Of a stretch of 12,099 nt of DNA, positions 1 to 7,655 are shown one piece after another. The translations under genes and the position numbers were made by a program. The DNA is from an uncultured Butyricicoccus sp. Lineage in GTDB: Bacteria; Bacillota; Clostridia; Oscillospirales; Butyricicoccaceae. The stretch is taken from positions 1-12,099 of the forward strand of contig USLE01000012.1 in NCBI GenBank assembly GCA_900555465.1, written 5' to 3'. Position 1 is the first letter of the stretch, and each line of letters begins with the position of its first letter. The notes under the pieces were generated by a model. The model saw only the letters and a program-made list of their open reading frames with translations. It had not been told where the DNA came from and did no database searches.

Positions 1-771
1 ACCCTGATCCTCGGCCGTCAGTCCTGCGACACCCGCAAGCTGGAGGAGTACAACGATATCGACGTCGGCAACAAGGTATACGGCGGCCACGAAGTGCTGG
101 TCATCTTCGACCGCGTATTCATCCCGAACGACATGATCTTCCTGAACGGCGAAGTACAGTTCGCCGGCATGATGGTAGAGCGCTTCGCAGGCTATCACCG
201 CCAGTCTTACGGCGGCTGCAAGGTCGGCGTAGGCGACGTGCTGATCGGCGCGACCGCGCTCGCAACCGAGATGGCGGGCTGCGCAAAGGCGTCCCACGTC
301 AAGGATAAGATCATTGAGATGACCCACCTCAATGAGACCCTGTACTGCTGCGGTATCGCGTGCTCCAGCCAGGGCACCAAGACAAAGGCGGGCAACTACC
401 TCATTGACCTGCTGCTCGCGAACGTGTGCAAGCAGAACGTCACCCGTTTCCCGTACGACATCGCGCGTCTGGCGCAGGACCTCGCGGGCGGCCTGATGGT
501 CACCCAGCCGTCCGAGGCGGATTACCGCAACCCGGCGACCCACGATTACATCGAGAAGTACCTCAAGGGCGTGGCTTCGGTGCCGACCGAGGACCGTATG
601 CGTGTGCTCCGCCTGATCGAGAACATGACGATGGGCACGGCCGCAGTCGGCTACCTGCCCGAGTCCATGCACGGCGCAGGCTCGCCGCAGGCGCAGCGCA
701 TTATGATCGCGCGCCAGTCCAACCTCGAGATGAAGAAAAAGCTCGCAAAGGACATCGCCCGCATCAAGTAA
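1..771 (+). CDS. abfD: 4-hydroxybutyryl-CoA dehydratase, C-terminal half (5' end outside window)
   Basis: The reading frame is open from base 1, so the gene starts to the left of the window; 256 codons are visible. AbfD dehydrates 4-hydroxybutyryl-CoA to crotonyl-CoA (with vinylacetyl-CoA isomerase activity), using FAD and a [4Fe-4S] cluster, in 4-aminobutyrate/succinate fermentation to butyrate. The visible part has the motif AGYHRQSYGGCKVG. Its His (codon 196-198) and Cys (217-219) are seven residues apart, matching His292 and Cys299, two cluster ligands of the Clostridium aminobutyricum enzyme. The family C-terminal motif HGAGSPQAQRIMI is also present. Anchoring on that His predicts a protein of about 482 residues, close to the known ~490. 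The other two cluster cysteines lie outside the window. A strong terminator follows directly, so this is the last gene of its unit. A different member of the 4-hydroxyphenylacetate 3-hydroxylase fold is the only real alternative and is unlikely given the ligand spacing. Confidence 0.93.
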   Translation, partial: TLILGRQSCDTRKLEEYNDIDVGNKVYGGHEVLVIFDRVFIPNDMIFLNGEVQFAGMMVERFAGYHRQSYGGCKVGVGDVLIGATALATEMAGCAKASHVKDKIIEMTHLNETLYCCGIACSSQGTKTKAGNYLIDLLLANVCKQNVTRFPYDIARLAQDLAGGLMVTQPSEADYRNPATHDYIEKYLKGVASVPTEDRMRVLRLIENMTMGTAAVGYLPESMHGAGSPQAQRIMIARQSNLEMKKKLAKDIARIK

Positions 772-784
772 AAACAAATATGAA

Positions 785-822
785 GCGCCCGTCCGCAGTT
801 TTACGGGCGGGCGCGTGTTTTT
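785..822 (+). terminator. Intrinsic terminator of the abfD unit
   Basis: Arms 785-795 and 804-814 form an 11-bp GC-rich stem with one G-U pair and an 8-nt loop. A five-T run (818-822) follows. It begins 14 bases after the abfD stop codon and ends 33 bases before the next start, separating abfD from the transketolase genes. Confidence 0.88.
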
Positions 823-855
823 CACTTTTGTACCTTATAACACAAGGAGGAAATT

Positions 856-1707
856 ATGGATCAGCAGAAACTGCATGAACTGCGCGTATTCGCAGCGGAG
901 ATCCGCCTGGAAACGCTGAAGATCATCGGCTCGCGCGGCTTCGGCCATGTCGGCGGCTCGATGTCGATGGCGGATGCGATGGCGGTGCTGTATGGCGCGG
1001 TCATGAACATTGACCCCAAGAACCCCCGCTGGGAGGGCCGCGACTGGTTCGTGCTCTCCAAGGGCCACGGCGGCCCGGTGATGTATGCGACCCTCGGCCT
1101 CAAGGGCTACTACCCGATGGAGAGCGCGTACACGCTCAACCAGCCGGGTACGGATTTCCCGTCCCACACCGACCGCAACAAGACGGTCGGCGTTGACCTG
1201 ACCACCGGCTCGCTCGGTCAGGGCATGAGCGAGGCCATCGGCGCGGCGCTCGGCAGCCGCGTGCAGGGCCGCGATAACCATGTGTTCGTTGCCATCGGCG
1301 ACGGCGAGGCGGACGAGGGCCAGATCTGGGAGGGCGCGCAGTTTGCCGCGCACTACAAGCTGGACAACCTCATCTGCCTGGTGGACGACAACAAGCGCCA
1401 GCTGGACGGCGCGGTGGCGGACGTCATGAGCCACGGCAAGGGCATCGGCGCGAAGTTCGACGCATTTGGCTGGAATGTCATCAACGTAGAGGACGGCAAT
1501 GACGTCGAGCAGATCTACAATGCGATCGAACAGGCCTATGCCTGCAAGGGCCAGCCGAGCTGCCTGATCCTGAACACGGTCAAGGGCAAGGGCGCGACCT
1601 TTGCAGAGCCTTCGGGCGCACACTCCTCGCAGCCGACGCAGGAGCAGTGGGACGAAGCGATCGCGGCAGCGGAAGCGGCGCTCGAAGCGGTCAAAAACGG
1701 GAAGTAA
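856..1707 (+). CDS. Transketolase, N-terminal (TPP-binding) subunit
   Basis: A 283-residue protein matching the N-terminal third of transketolase, which moves two-carbon ketol units between sugar phosphates in the non-oxidative pentose phosphate pathway. Visible motifs: FGHVGGSMSMAD (His31), SKGHGGPVMYATL (His71), SHTD (102-105), TTGSLGQGMSEAIGAALG (117-134), and the thiamine pyrophosphate/Mg motif GDGEADEGQIWEGAQ at 148-162 closing with Asn179 in DDNKRQLDG. The ATG at 856 follows a near-perfect AAGGAGG site (844-850) at normal spacing. The C-terminal subunit follows 15 bases downstream, as in many Bacillota and archaea with split transketolase. Substrate cannot be fixed from sequence. Split transketolases also occur in sugar-specific pathways (for example sulfoquinovose SqwGH and apiose AptAB), but no such partners are visible here. 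No convincing promoter is seen in 823-855. Confidence 0.94.
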   Translation: MDQQKLHELRVFAAEIRLETLKIIGSRGFGHVGGSMSMADAMAVLYGAVMNIDPKNPRWEGRDWFVLSKGHGGPVMYATLGLKGYYPMESAYTLNQPGTDFPSHTDRNKTVGVDLTTGSLGQGMSEAIGAALGSRVQGRDNHVFVAIGDGEADEGQIWEGAQFAAHYKLDNLICLVDDNKRQLDGAVADVMSHGKGIGAKFDAFGWNVINVEDGNDVEQIYNAIEQAYACKGQPSCLILNTVKGKGATFAEPSGAHSSQPTQEQWDEAIAAAEAALEAVKNGK

Positions 1708-1722
1708 GGGAGGGAGAACAAG

Positions 1723-2691
1723 ATGAGCATAACCCTGATTGGCAAGCATGAAAAGGACAGCCGCGCCAACCGCGACGGCTATGTAGAGGCCATGCTCGAG
1801 ATGATGGCCGAAAACGACAAGCTGGTGCACATCGACTGCGACCTGATGGGCTGCATCAACACCGGCAAGCTGCAAAAGGCATTTCCGGAGCGCACGTTCA
1901 ACGCGGGCATCGCGGAGCAGAACGCAATGGGCGTTGCCGCAGGCATGGCGGCGACCGGCCTGACCGCGTTCGTGCACTCGTTCGGCTGCTTCGCCTCCCG
2001 CCGTATGTTCGACCAGGCGTTCCTGGCTGCGGGCTATTCCGAACTGCCGGTGCACGTGATCGGCTCGGACCCGGGCGTCACGGCGGCGTTCAACGGCGCG
2101 ACCCATATGCCGTTTGAGGACTGCGCGCTGTATATGACCATCCCGAACGCGGTGGTCATCGACTCGTGCGACATCGTGCAGACAAAGTCCCTGACCAAAA
2201 AGCTGGCGGCAGATAACCGCCCGTCCTATATGCGCCTGATCCGCAAGGCGTTTACCACGGTCTACGCAGACGGCTCGGAGTTCAAGATCGGCAAGGGCGT
2301 CACTCTGAAGGACGGCAAGGACGTGACCATCATCGCCTCCGGCATCATGCTGGACGAGGCACTCAAGGCGGAGGAGCTGCTCGCGCAGGAAGGCGTGTCC
2401 GCCCGCGTGATCGATATGCACACCTGGAAGCCGCTGGATGAGGAGCTCGTCATCAAGGCGGCGCAGGAGACCGGCTGCATCGTGACCGCAGAGAACCATC
2501 AGGTTTCGTGCGGCCTCGGCTCGGCGGTTGCCAATGTGCTGACCGAAAAGTGCCTCGTGTCGCTCGAGCGCGTGGGCATTCAGAACCGCTTCGGCCAGGT
2601 CGGCCCGCAGGACTTCCTGATGAAGGAATACAACCTGACCGCGGACGACATCGCCGCTGCGGCGTACCGCGCCATGAAGCGTAAGGCGTAA
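1723..2691 (+). CDS. Transketolase, C-terminal (pyrimidine-binding) subunit
   Basis: A 322-residue partner of the preceding subunit, covering the transketolase pyrimidine-binding and C-terminal domains. The motif FNAGIAEQNAMGVAAGMA (59-76) contains Glu65, the residue expected to activate the thiamine ring of TPP bound by the other chain. HSFGCFASRRMFDQ (85-98) and GATHMPFEDCALYMTIPN (125-142, including His128) match the conserved core. A C-terminal segment with SCGLGSAVANVL matches the transketolase C domain. GGAGGGAG-like bases at 1708-1716 provide the ribosome site for the ATG at 1723. Co-transcribed with the N-terminal subunit; together they would form a heteromeric active site. No hairpin terminator with a T tract is visible in the short gap before the next promoter, so some readthrough is possible. 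Confidence 0.94.
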   Translation: MSITLIGKHEKDSRANRDGYVEAMLEMMAENDKLVHIDCDLMGCINTGKLQKAFPERTFNAGIAEQNAMGVAAGMAATGLTAFVHSFGCFASRRMFDQAFLAAGYSELPVHVIGSDPGVTAAFNGATHMPFEDCALYMTIPNAVVIDSCDIVQTKSLTKKLAADNRPSYMRLIRKAFTTVYADGSEFKIGKGVTLKDGKDVTIIASGIMLDEALKAEELLAQEGVSARVIDMHTWKPLDEELVIKAAQETGCIVTAENHQVSCGLGSAVANVLTEKCLVSLERVGIQNRFGQVGPQDFLMKEYNLTADDIAAAAYRAMKRKA

Positions 2692-2709
2692 AGCGGGAAA
2701 CCGGGGGAT

Positions 2710-2738
2710 TTGAACGGCGGCGAAGATTGTGCTATACT
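2710..2738 (+). promoter_or_regulatory. Sigma-70/SigA-type promoter for the EFR1-like gene
   Basis: A -35 box TTGAAC (2710-2715) and a -10 box TATACT (2733-2738) are separated by exactly 17 bp. Transcription would start near 2745, about 30 bases before the ATG at 2775. The gene therefore appears to have its own promoter rather than depending on transketolase transcription. Confidence 0.75.
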
Positions 2739-2774
2739 GGTTCCAAACAGCAACATGAAAAAGGAAGGATTGTT

Positions 2775-3536
2775 ATGCTGGACAGGATCACGGTATTGCA
2801 GTTCAGCCCCACGGGCGGCACACGCCGGGCGGCGCTGCTGCTCGCGCAGCAGATCGCAGAGCAGGTGGAGGAGATCGACCTTTGCCGGCCGGACACGCAG
2901 GCACATTCGTTTGGGAAGGACGATGTGGTGCTCACTGCGGGGCCGGTTTACGGCGGACGGTTGCCGGCGCTGATGGCAGAGCGGCTGCGGGCGTATCGGG
3001 GAGAGGGCGCCCGCGCCATTTCGGCGGCGGTTTACGGCGGCCGCGCGTATGAGGACGCGCTCGTCGAGCTGGATGACCTGCTGGGAGGACAGGGATTCCG
3101 CGTGATCGCCTCTGCCGCGCTGCTCGCCGAGCACTCGATTGTGCGTCCGCTCGCGGCAGGGCGGCCGGATGCGCAGGATGCAGCACAGCTGGCGGAATTC
3201 GGCGCGCGCATCGCGGCCAAGCTCGAACAGGGGGACTTGGCTGCGCCGCATACGCCGGGCAACCGCCCGTATAAGGAGTGGGCGGGCATGCCCACGGCGC
3301 CGCAGGCAACGGAAGCCTGCAATGCGTGCGGCACCTGCGCGCGGGAATGTCCCGCAGGCGCGATCTCAGCCGAAAATCCGGCGCAGACCGACGCCGCGCG
3401 CTGCATCACCTGCATGCGCTGCGTGGCAGTGTGCCCGCAGAAGGCGCGCGCCCTGCCGGCGCCGGTGTTGCAGATGCTTTCGCAGAAGCTCGCGCCGTTC
3501 ATGGAAAAACGGCAGGAGAACGAGCTGTACTTATAA
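2775..3536 (+). CDS. EFR1-family flavodoxin/ferredoxin fusion protein
   Basis: A 253-residue cytoplasmic electron-transfer protein. The N-terminal flavodoxin-like domain (about 1-160) has the FMN phosphate-binding loop FSPTGGTRRAA (10-20) and a flavin-side loop AGPVYGGRLPALM (55-67). The C-terminal ferredoxin domain has two [4Fe-4S] sites: CxxCxxCxxxCP at Cys182/185/188/192 and again at Cys210/213/216/220. This domain order is that of EFR1 family ferrodoxins, common in anaerobic Clostridia; their partners and physiological role are mostly unknown. The ATG at 2775 is chosen because AAGGAAGGA (2761-2769) sits 5 bases upstream and the promoter predicts a start site near 2745. The frame is open further upstream but lacks a ribosome site there. 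Monocistronic, with its own promoter and terminator. Confidence 0.9.
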   Translation: MLDRITVLQFSPTGGTRRAALLLAQQIAEQVEEIDLCRPDTQAHSFGKDDVVLTAGPVYGGRLPALMAERLRAYRGEGARAISAAVYGGRAYEDALVELDDLLGGQGFRVIASAALLAEHSIVRPLAAGRPDAQDAAQLAEFGARIAAKLEQGDLAAPHTPGNRPYKEWAGMPTAPQATEACNACGTCARECPAGAISAENPAQTDAARCITCMRCVAVCPQKARALPAPVLQMLSQKLAPFMEKRQENELYL

Positions 3537-3545
3537 TAGATAAGC

Positions 3546-3579
3546 AGGGCTGCGAACCCCAAAGGTTCGCAGCCCTTTT
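3546..3579 (+). terminator. Intrinsic terminator of the EFR1-like gene
   Basis: A perfect 13-bp stem (3546-3558 with 3564-3576), a 5-nt loop and a T run 3576-3579. It starts 9 bases after the stop codon of the plus-strand gene. The opposite strand has no T tract after the hairpin. Confidence 0.9.
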
Positions 3580-3610
3580 ATCATGCAGCAAGGTGCGGCC
3601 TTGCGCAGCG

Positions 3611-3649
3611 AAAAGGCCCGCGGGGCAGGCGAATGCCTGTCCTGCGGGC
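3611..3649 (-). terminator. Candidate terminator of the Dlt-like cassette
   Basis: Arms 3616-3630 and 3635-3649 form a 15-bp stem with a 4-nt loop, 15 bases past the stop codon of the last minus-strand cassette gene. Read on the minus strand it is followed by CCTTTTCGC. The two imperfect positions are A-C mismatches on the minus strand but G-U pairs on the plus strand, so the fold is weaker in the direction that has the T run. Direction is therefore less certain than for the other terminators. Confidence 0.6.
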
Positions 3650-3664
3650 GGAGAGGGAGACCGG

Positions 3665-4624
3665 TCAGATGCTGACCGTGTTGTGGTAGCGCGTAAGCGC
3701 GTTGCTCCAGGCGGCAAAAGCGTCATCCGCGCGGTGGTCGGGCAGGTCAAAGGCCTGCTTGAGGTACGCACCGAGGTATGTGCTCACCTTGACCGCGCCG
3801 CGGTAATTGAGATGGTCGCCTTTGTCGCGGGTGTCGGTTTTCCAGTCGATCGGCACCTTGTCCTGCATGAGGTTGAGGTCAAGGTAGGTCAAACCGTGCT
3901 CCGCGGCGAAAGCCGCGACGGCGTTGTGGCGCGCGTAGTTCCAGTTGACCGTGCTCGGCGTGCTGACGAGCACCAGCTGCGCGCCGCGCTCCTCGCACAG
4001 GGCGAGCATTTCGCTCAGACAGATGCGGTTGAGCGAGGGGATCTCCTGCACCTCGTCGCTGGGCAGCATATGATGCCGCGCGTCGGCTGCCGCGGTTTTG
4101 GCGTTGTAGCGGAAGCCCTTGAGGTCGTCCGTCCAGGTGTAGTCCATCGGGCGGCTGAGGTCGTTGACCGTCAGCGCTTTCCAGCGGTCGTGGTAGCGCA
4201 GCACCGAGAACAGCGACTTGGCGCGCGAGAGCAGGTAGTCGTTGAATTTATAGGGCCGGAAGATCGCGTTGGTCTCGAGGATGACCACCCTGGGGCTTTG
4301 ACGCTCGAGCGCCTGCCGCAGGAAACGGTGCGAATCGTACAGCGGCTGGCCCGAGGTGCTGCACAGGTAGGAGGTGAAGCCGTGCTGCTCCCACATCTGC
4401 ATGGGGGAAATCGAACTGTATGCTTCGCTGTCGCCGACAACGAGTACGTCGATCGAGTTTTCGCGCTCGCCCAGAATGCCGCCCGCGAGCAGCTCATCAT
4501 GCCCCATGCCGAACGCCTTGTGGTTGTTTTTCGGCATGAACAGGAAGGAGGCTGCCAGCAGCAGCGCGCCGAGCAGCACAAGGAAGCATGTGCCCCTGGC
4601 GAGCGGCCGAATACAGGTTTTCAT
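3665..4624 (-). CDS. SGNH/DltD-like membrane-anchored acyl-transfer protein
   Basis: A 319-residue protein with one N-terminal membrane segment (about 12-30) and an extracellular SGNH-hydrolase-type domain. VLVVGDSEAYSS (60-71) contains the GDS block, with Ser66 the likely nucleophile. CSTSGQPLYDS (88-98) looks like the second block. DKGDHLNYRGAVKVS (267-281) gives the acid/base pair, with His271 and Asp267 or Asp270 as candidates. Family members of this type (DltD, AlgX/AlgJ, PatB) work with an MBOAT protein to place acyl groups on envelope polymers. It follows its MBOAT partner by 15 bases, and its AAGGAGGTG ribosome site (4633-4641) overlaps the upstream stop codon, so the two are translated as a pair. 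It is the last gene of the cassette. A stand-alone esterase is possible, but context favours transfer or de-acylation on an extracellular polymer. Confidence 0.82.
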   Translation of the reverse strand: MKTCIRPLARGTCFLVLLGALLLAASFLFMPKNNHKAFGMGHDELLAGGILGERENSIDVLVVGDSEAYSSISPMQMWEQHGFTSYLCSTSGQPLYDSHRFLRQALERQSPRVVILETNAIFRPYKFNDYLLSRAKSLFSVLRYHDRWKALTVNDLSRPMDYTWTDDLKGFRYNAKTAAADARHHMLPSDEVQEIPSLNRICLSEMLALCEERGAQLVLVSTPSTVNWNYARHNAVAAFAAEHGLTYLDLNLMQDKVPIDWKTDTRDKGDHLNYRGAVKVSTYLGAYLKQAFDLPDHRADDAFAAWSNALTRYHNTVSI

Positions 4625-4639
4625 AATGAGGGCACCTCC

Positions 4640-6232
4640 TTAAAACGCGGCGTAGATCGGGTCGACCGGCACATAGCCGATGCCGTAAGCGCCGAAAATG
4701 ATGACAAAAAGGATGGCGGCGTAATACACCGACCAGCGGACCGCGATATGCTGCCGCGCGACCGTTTCGCGCAGGGAGATGCCGCGCTCCCGCATGAGGC
4801 CGACCGCAAATACGAGCAGTACGGCGACGATGACGATGAAAAAGTCGTGCTTGTCCATGCCAAGGCCGAGGAACGTGCCGTCCGTGAAGGAGCGCAGGGA
4901 AAAATCCGTGACCATGCGGCAGAACATGGATAGCCCGGCGCGCAGGCCGTCCGCGCGGAAGAACAGCTCGCCCACGCAGACCAGCAGCGCTGTGCGCGCG
5001 ATGCGGAACATGCGCCAGGGCCCGGTGTCGCGGTCAATGTGCAGCGCGCCGGCGATGCGCTGCGAGAGCGGCGCGGTCAGGCTGCCGCACAGGATGAGCG
5101 CAAAGTGGTACAGGCCGAAAAAGATGTACTGCCAGCCCGCGCCGTGCCACAGGCCGTTGCACAGCCAAACGGCGAACAGAGCGACCGAGCCCGCCAGCAG
5201 CGGCCCAAAGTGGCTGCCCAGCCGCCGGCGCGCGGCGCCGGTCAGCTTTTTGAGCGGGCCGGACATGGAGAGGGGATAGAAGATATAGTCCTTAAACCAT
5301 GCGCCGAGCGTGATATGCCAGCGCATCCAGAACTCCTGGATGCTCGCCGAGAAGAAGGGCTGGCGGAAGTTTTCCGGCAGCCGGATGCCGAAGATCTCCG
5401 CGCTGCCGATGACGACGTCCATCGTGCCTGAGAATTCCATGTACAGCTGGCAGGTGTAGCACACCATCGCAAGGGCGGTGATGCCGCCGTCAAAGGTGGC
5501 GGGGCTGGAGAACACGTTTTTGATCAGGATGTTCAGCCGGTCGGCGATGACGATCTTTTTCATCATGCCGAACAGGATGCGCTGCATGCCGAAGGTCAGG
5601 TTTTTCCATGTGAGCGGGCGGCCCTCCCACAGCGGCAGGGCGGTCTGCCCATAGCGGCAGATCGGGCCCTCCATGATCTGCGGGAAAAAGCCGAGGAACA
5701 GCATGAGCCGGCCGAGGTTGCGGTCCGCGCGGACCGTGCCGCGGTATACGTCGATCAGGTAGGATACCGCCTGCAGAGAATAGAACGAAATGCCGATAGG
5801 CAGCAGGAATGCCGGGACGGGCAGCGTAAACGGCAGACGAAATGCGTCCAGCAGGCGGTTTAAATTGACGCTGAAAAACGCTGCATACTTGAGCGTGACC
5901 AGCGTGCCGATGTGCAGCAGCACGGCAAACAGCAGGATGCGCCGCAGCCGCCGCTGGAACGCCGCCCTGACCGCCTTGCGTTCGGCTTTATCCGCCGCGG
6001 CGAGCATCCGATCGCGCTCCTCCTGCACATGGGTCAGCCACAGGCCGAAATGATGCAGGGAAAAGGAGGAAGCGAGCAGGAACACGACCAGCTTGCCGCT
6101 GACAGACCAGAAAAACGCATAACTTGCCGCAAGCAGAACCTTCCCGCGGTGGCGCTGCGGTACGACAGCGTAGCAGAGCACCACCGCGGGAAGGAATACG
6201 CCCACATACAGCAGCGAGCAGTAGGAGGCCAT
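4640..6232 (-). CDS. MBOAT family O-acyltransferase (DltB/AlgI-like)
   Basis: A 530-residue polytopic membrane protein, close in length to AlgI-type MBOAT proteins. Signatures: LPIGISFYSLQAVSYLIDVYRG-type segment (144-165), MEFSGTMDVVIGSAEIFG (265-282), EFWMRWHITLGAWFKDYIFYP (300-320, with His306) and CNGLWHGAGWQYIFFGLYH (358-376). His363 in LWHG is the invariant MBOAT catalytic histidine. Several further hydrophobic spans lie at both ends. By family, it moves an acyl group from a cytoplasmic carrier-protein thioester across the membrane. It starts 3 bases after the carrier-protein stop codon, with an AGGAGG site (6244-6249) inside the end of that gene, and is followed by the SGNH gene. This neighbourhood argues that the donor is the ACP-bound aminoacyl group made by the upstream genes. 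DltB and AlgI cannot be separated firmly by eye. Confidence 0.92.
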   Translation of the reverse strand: MASYCSLLYVGVFLPAVVLCYAVVPQRHRGKVLLAASYAFFWSVSGKLVVFLLASSFSLHHFGLWLTHVQEERDRMLAAADKAERKAVRAAFQRRLRRILLFAVLLHIGTLVTLKYAAFFSVNLNRLLDAFRLPFTLPVPAFLLPIGISFYSLQAVSYLIDVYRGTVRADRNLGRLMLFLGFFPQIMEGPICRYGQTALPLWEGRPLTWKNLTFGMQRILFGMMKKIVIADRLNILIKNVFSSPATFDGGITALAMVCYTCQLYMEFSGTMDVVIGSAEIFGIRLPENFRQPFFSASIQEFWMRWHITLGAWFKDYIFYPLSMSGPLKKLTGAARRRLGSHFGPLLAGSVALFAVWLCNGLWHGAGWQYIFFGLYHFALILCGSLTAPLSQRIAGALHIDRDTGPWRMFRIARTALLVCVGELFFRADGLRAGLSMFCRMVTDFSLRSFTDGTFLGLGMDKHDFFIVIVAVLLVFAVGLMRERGISLRETVARQHIAVRWSVYYAAILFVIIFGAYGIGYVPVDPIYAAF

Positions 6233-6235
6233 CGG

Positions 6236-6466
6236 TCAGCTTTCCTCCTGCAGGCGCTCGATCATCGCCCACATGGCTTCGGCGGAGTTGAAGTTCGCAG
6301 GCACGATCTCGACCGTGGGGATGGTGATGTCGAATTCCTCCTCGAGCTCGGCGACCAGCGCGAGGATGGTCAGCGAATCCAGATAACGGCTGTCGATCAG
6401 GTCACGGCAGGAGGCATAGTCCACGCCGGGGCGCAGGCTCTGTAAAATTGCGATCAGCTTTTCCAT
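6236..6466 (-). CDS. Acyl/aminoacyl carrier protein (DltC-like)
   Basis: A 76-residue acidic carrier protein, close to DltC length (about 78). The 4'-phosphopantetheine site is Ser31 in SRYLDSLTIL, followed by the helix segment AELEEEFDITIPTVEI typical of ACP/DltC. It should accept an activated amino acid from the DltA-like ligase as a thioester and present it to downstream enzymes. The ATG at 6466 has an AAGGA site (6476-6480), and the upstream PLP-enzyme frame runs 65 bases into it. Its position between the PLP enzyme and the MBOAT gene links both functionally to the carrier. No phosphopantetheinyl transferase gene is in the window, so priming must come from a gene elsewhere. Confidence 0.9.
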   Translation of the reverse strand: MEKLIAILQSLRPGVDYASCRDLIDSRYLDSLTILALVAELEEEFDITIPTVEIVPANFNSAEAMWAMIERLQEES

Positions 6467-7655
6467 AGTATTTCGTCCTTTCGTAATTCGGGGTGTTGAG
6501 GCGGTCGGTGGCCAGCGCTTCGCGCACGAGCTGCGTCCGGCCGTCCGGCAGGAGGAGCACCACGCGCGGCAGTGCGCGGCTGAGGAACAGGGAGATGCCC
6601 TCGGTCATGCAGTAGGCGCCGGTACCCGCAAAGGCGAGGATATCGCCGCATTTGAGCCCGACAGCCGGGAACTGCTTGACCAGAATATCGTTGACCGTGC
6701 AGAGCGAGCCGCACAGGTTCCAGGGCTCGGGATCCCCTGCGCGCGCCGGGAACAGGCGGCAGTCGGGCAGCTGCATGGCCATGCTCTGGCCGTAGTAGAC
6801 CATTTGGTGCATGCCGCCGTCCACAATGGCGTAGTTCTGGTTTTTGTTGCGCTTGACGTCGACCACGCGGGTCAGATAGGTGCCGCACGAGGCGGCGATG
6901 CTGCGCCCCAGCTCGAGTGTCACCTTTGCGCCGCATTTGAGCCCGGCGAGCAGATCGGAAAACCCGGAGAGGAACGCCGGCTCGTCAAACGACTGCCCGG
7001 AGAAGTAGCAGACCGGGAAGCCCGGGCCGAATTCCAGCTCGTGCACGGTAAAGCCCAGCTCGCTCTGCAGGGAGAGCGCGAGGGCGTCGACCGCCTCGAG
7101 CTCGCGCCGCAGCCGTTTGAGCGAGGCTTTCTGCGTGCCGGAGAAGAATTGCAGCCCGCGGATGCAAACGAACGGATATTCCGCACGGCGGCGCACCAGC
7201 TGCACGATCTCCTGCTCTTCCAGACCGAACTGGTTGCCGCTGGTCAGGCGCAGCAGCACATGGATCTGTTTTTCATAGCGCGCGGCCAGCTCGCTGAGCA
7301 GATGGAACTGCCGCATGGATTCGATGGTGAACAGGCGCGGGCCGTTTTTCTGCTCGAGCATCTGCTCCATGACGGCGGGCGTTTTGTATACGCCCGAGAT
7401 CACCTGCTGCGCGGCGGGGATATGCGCGCGGCGGCAGATCGAGGCCTCGCCCGGGGAGCAGACCTCAAACCGCTCGACATAGCCGCGGATCTCCTGCAGC
7501 AAAAACGGATTGGCCTTGACTGCGTAGCACAGGCGGACAGATGCCGGCAGGCTGTGCCGCAGGGCAGCGATGCGCTGCAGCAGGGTATGGATGTCGAACA
7601 CATACAGCGGTGTGCCGTATTGCGCGGTGAGGCTTTCGATTTGCTTGTCGGTCAT
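6402..7655 (-). CDS. Group IV (ODC/LysA-fold) PLP-dependent decarboxylase-like enzyme
   Basis: A 417-residue fold-type III PLP enzyme related to diaminopimelate and ornithine decarboxylases. Lys47 in CYAVKANP is the PLP Schiff-base lysine. ELGRSI (248-253) matches the EPGR phosphate-binding motif. Cys319 in CGSLCTVND matches the catalytic Cys region of GPxCxSxD. Tyr348 in GTGAYCM matches the GAY motif. Departures from canonical members: the PLP-stacking His of HVGS aligns with Phe171 in QFFSGTQ, and the glycine loop reads FGPGFP. The translation overlaps the upstream ligase by ATGA (TGA 7652-7654, ATG 7653-7655), implying coupling. The conserved part ends near residue 387; the last ~30 residues look like a tail and the final 22 codons overlap the carrier gene. 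Free-amino-acid decarboxylation is possible. The position between ligase and carrier instead suggests action on carrier-bound substrate, as for BtrK in butirosin biosynthesis. Not expected to be ordinary LysA. Confidence 0.85.
   Translation of the reverse strand: MTDKQIESLTAQYGTPLYVFDIHTLLQRIAALRHSLPASVRLCYAVKANPFLLQEIRGYVERFEVCSPGEASICRRAHIPAAQQVISGVYKTPAVMEQMLEQKNGPRLFTIESMRQFHLLSELAARYEKQIHVLLRLTSGNQFGLEEQEIVQLVRRRAEYPFVCIRGLQFFSGTQKASLKRLRRELEAVDALALSLQSELGFTVHELEFGPGFPVCYFSGQSFDEPAFLSGFSDLLAGLKCGAKVTLELGRSIAASCGTYLTRVVDVKRNKNQNYAIVDGGMHQMVYYGQSMAMQLPDCRLFPARAGDPEPWNLCGSLCTVNDILVKQFPAVGLKCGDILAFAGTGAYCMTEGISLFLSRALPRVVLLLPDGRTQLVREALATDRLNTPNYERTKYYGKADRNFTEPAPRRGLCLLP

Noticed and set aside
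836..841. TATAAC as a possible -10 box for the transketolase operon
   Set aside because: No -35-like hexamer at 16-18 bp upstream; that region is the abfD terminator. There is also no TGn extension.
835..2499. Long open frame on the minus strand opposite the transketolase genes
   Set aside because: It is antisense to two well-supported transketolase genes. Its translation is Arg/His/Val-rich with no recognisable motif, as expected for a shadow frame in GC-rich DNA.
3588..3604. Small GCAAGG/CCTTGC hairpin between the two convergent terminators
   Set aside because: Only 6 bp with no T tract on either strand; too weak to call.
3278..4933. 551-codon plus-strand open frame spanning the end of the EFR1-like gene and the SGNH and MBOAT genes
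   Set aside because: It runs through two terminator hairpins and is antisense to motif-bearing genes. No domain is recognised in it.
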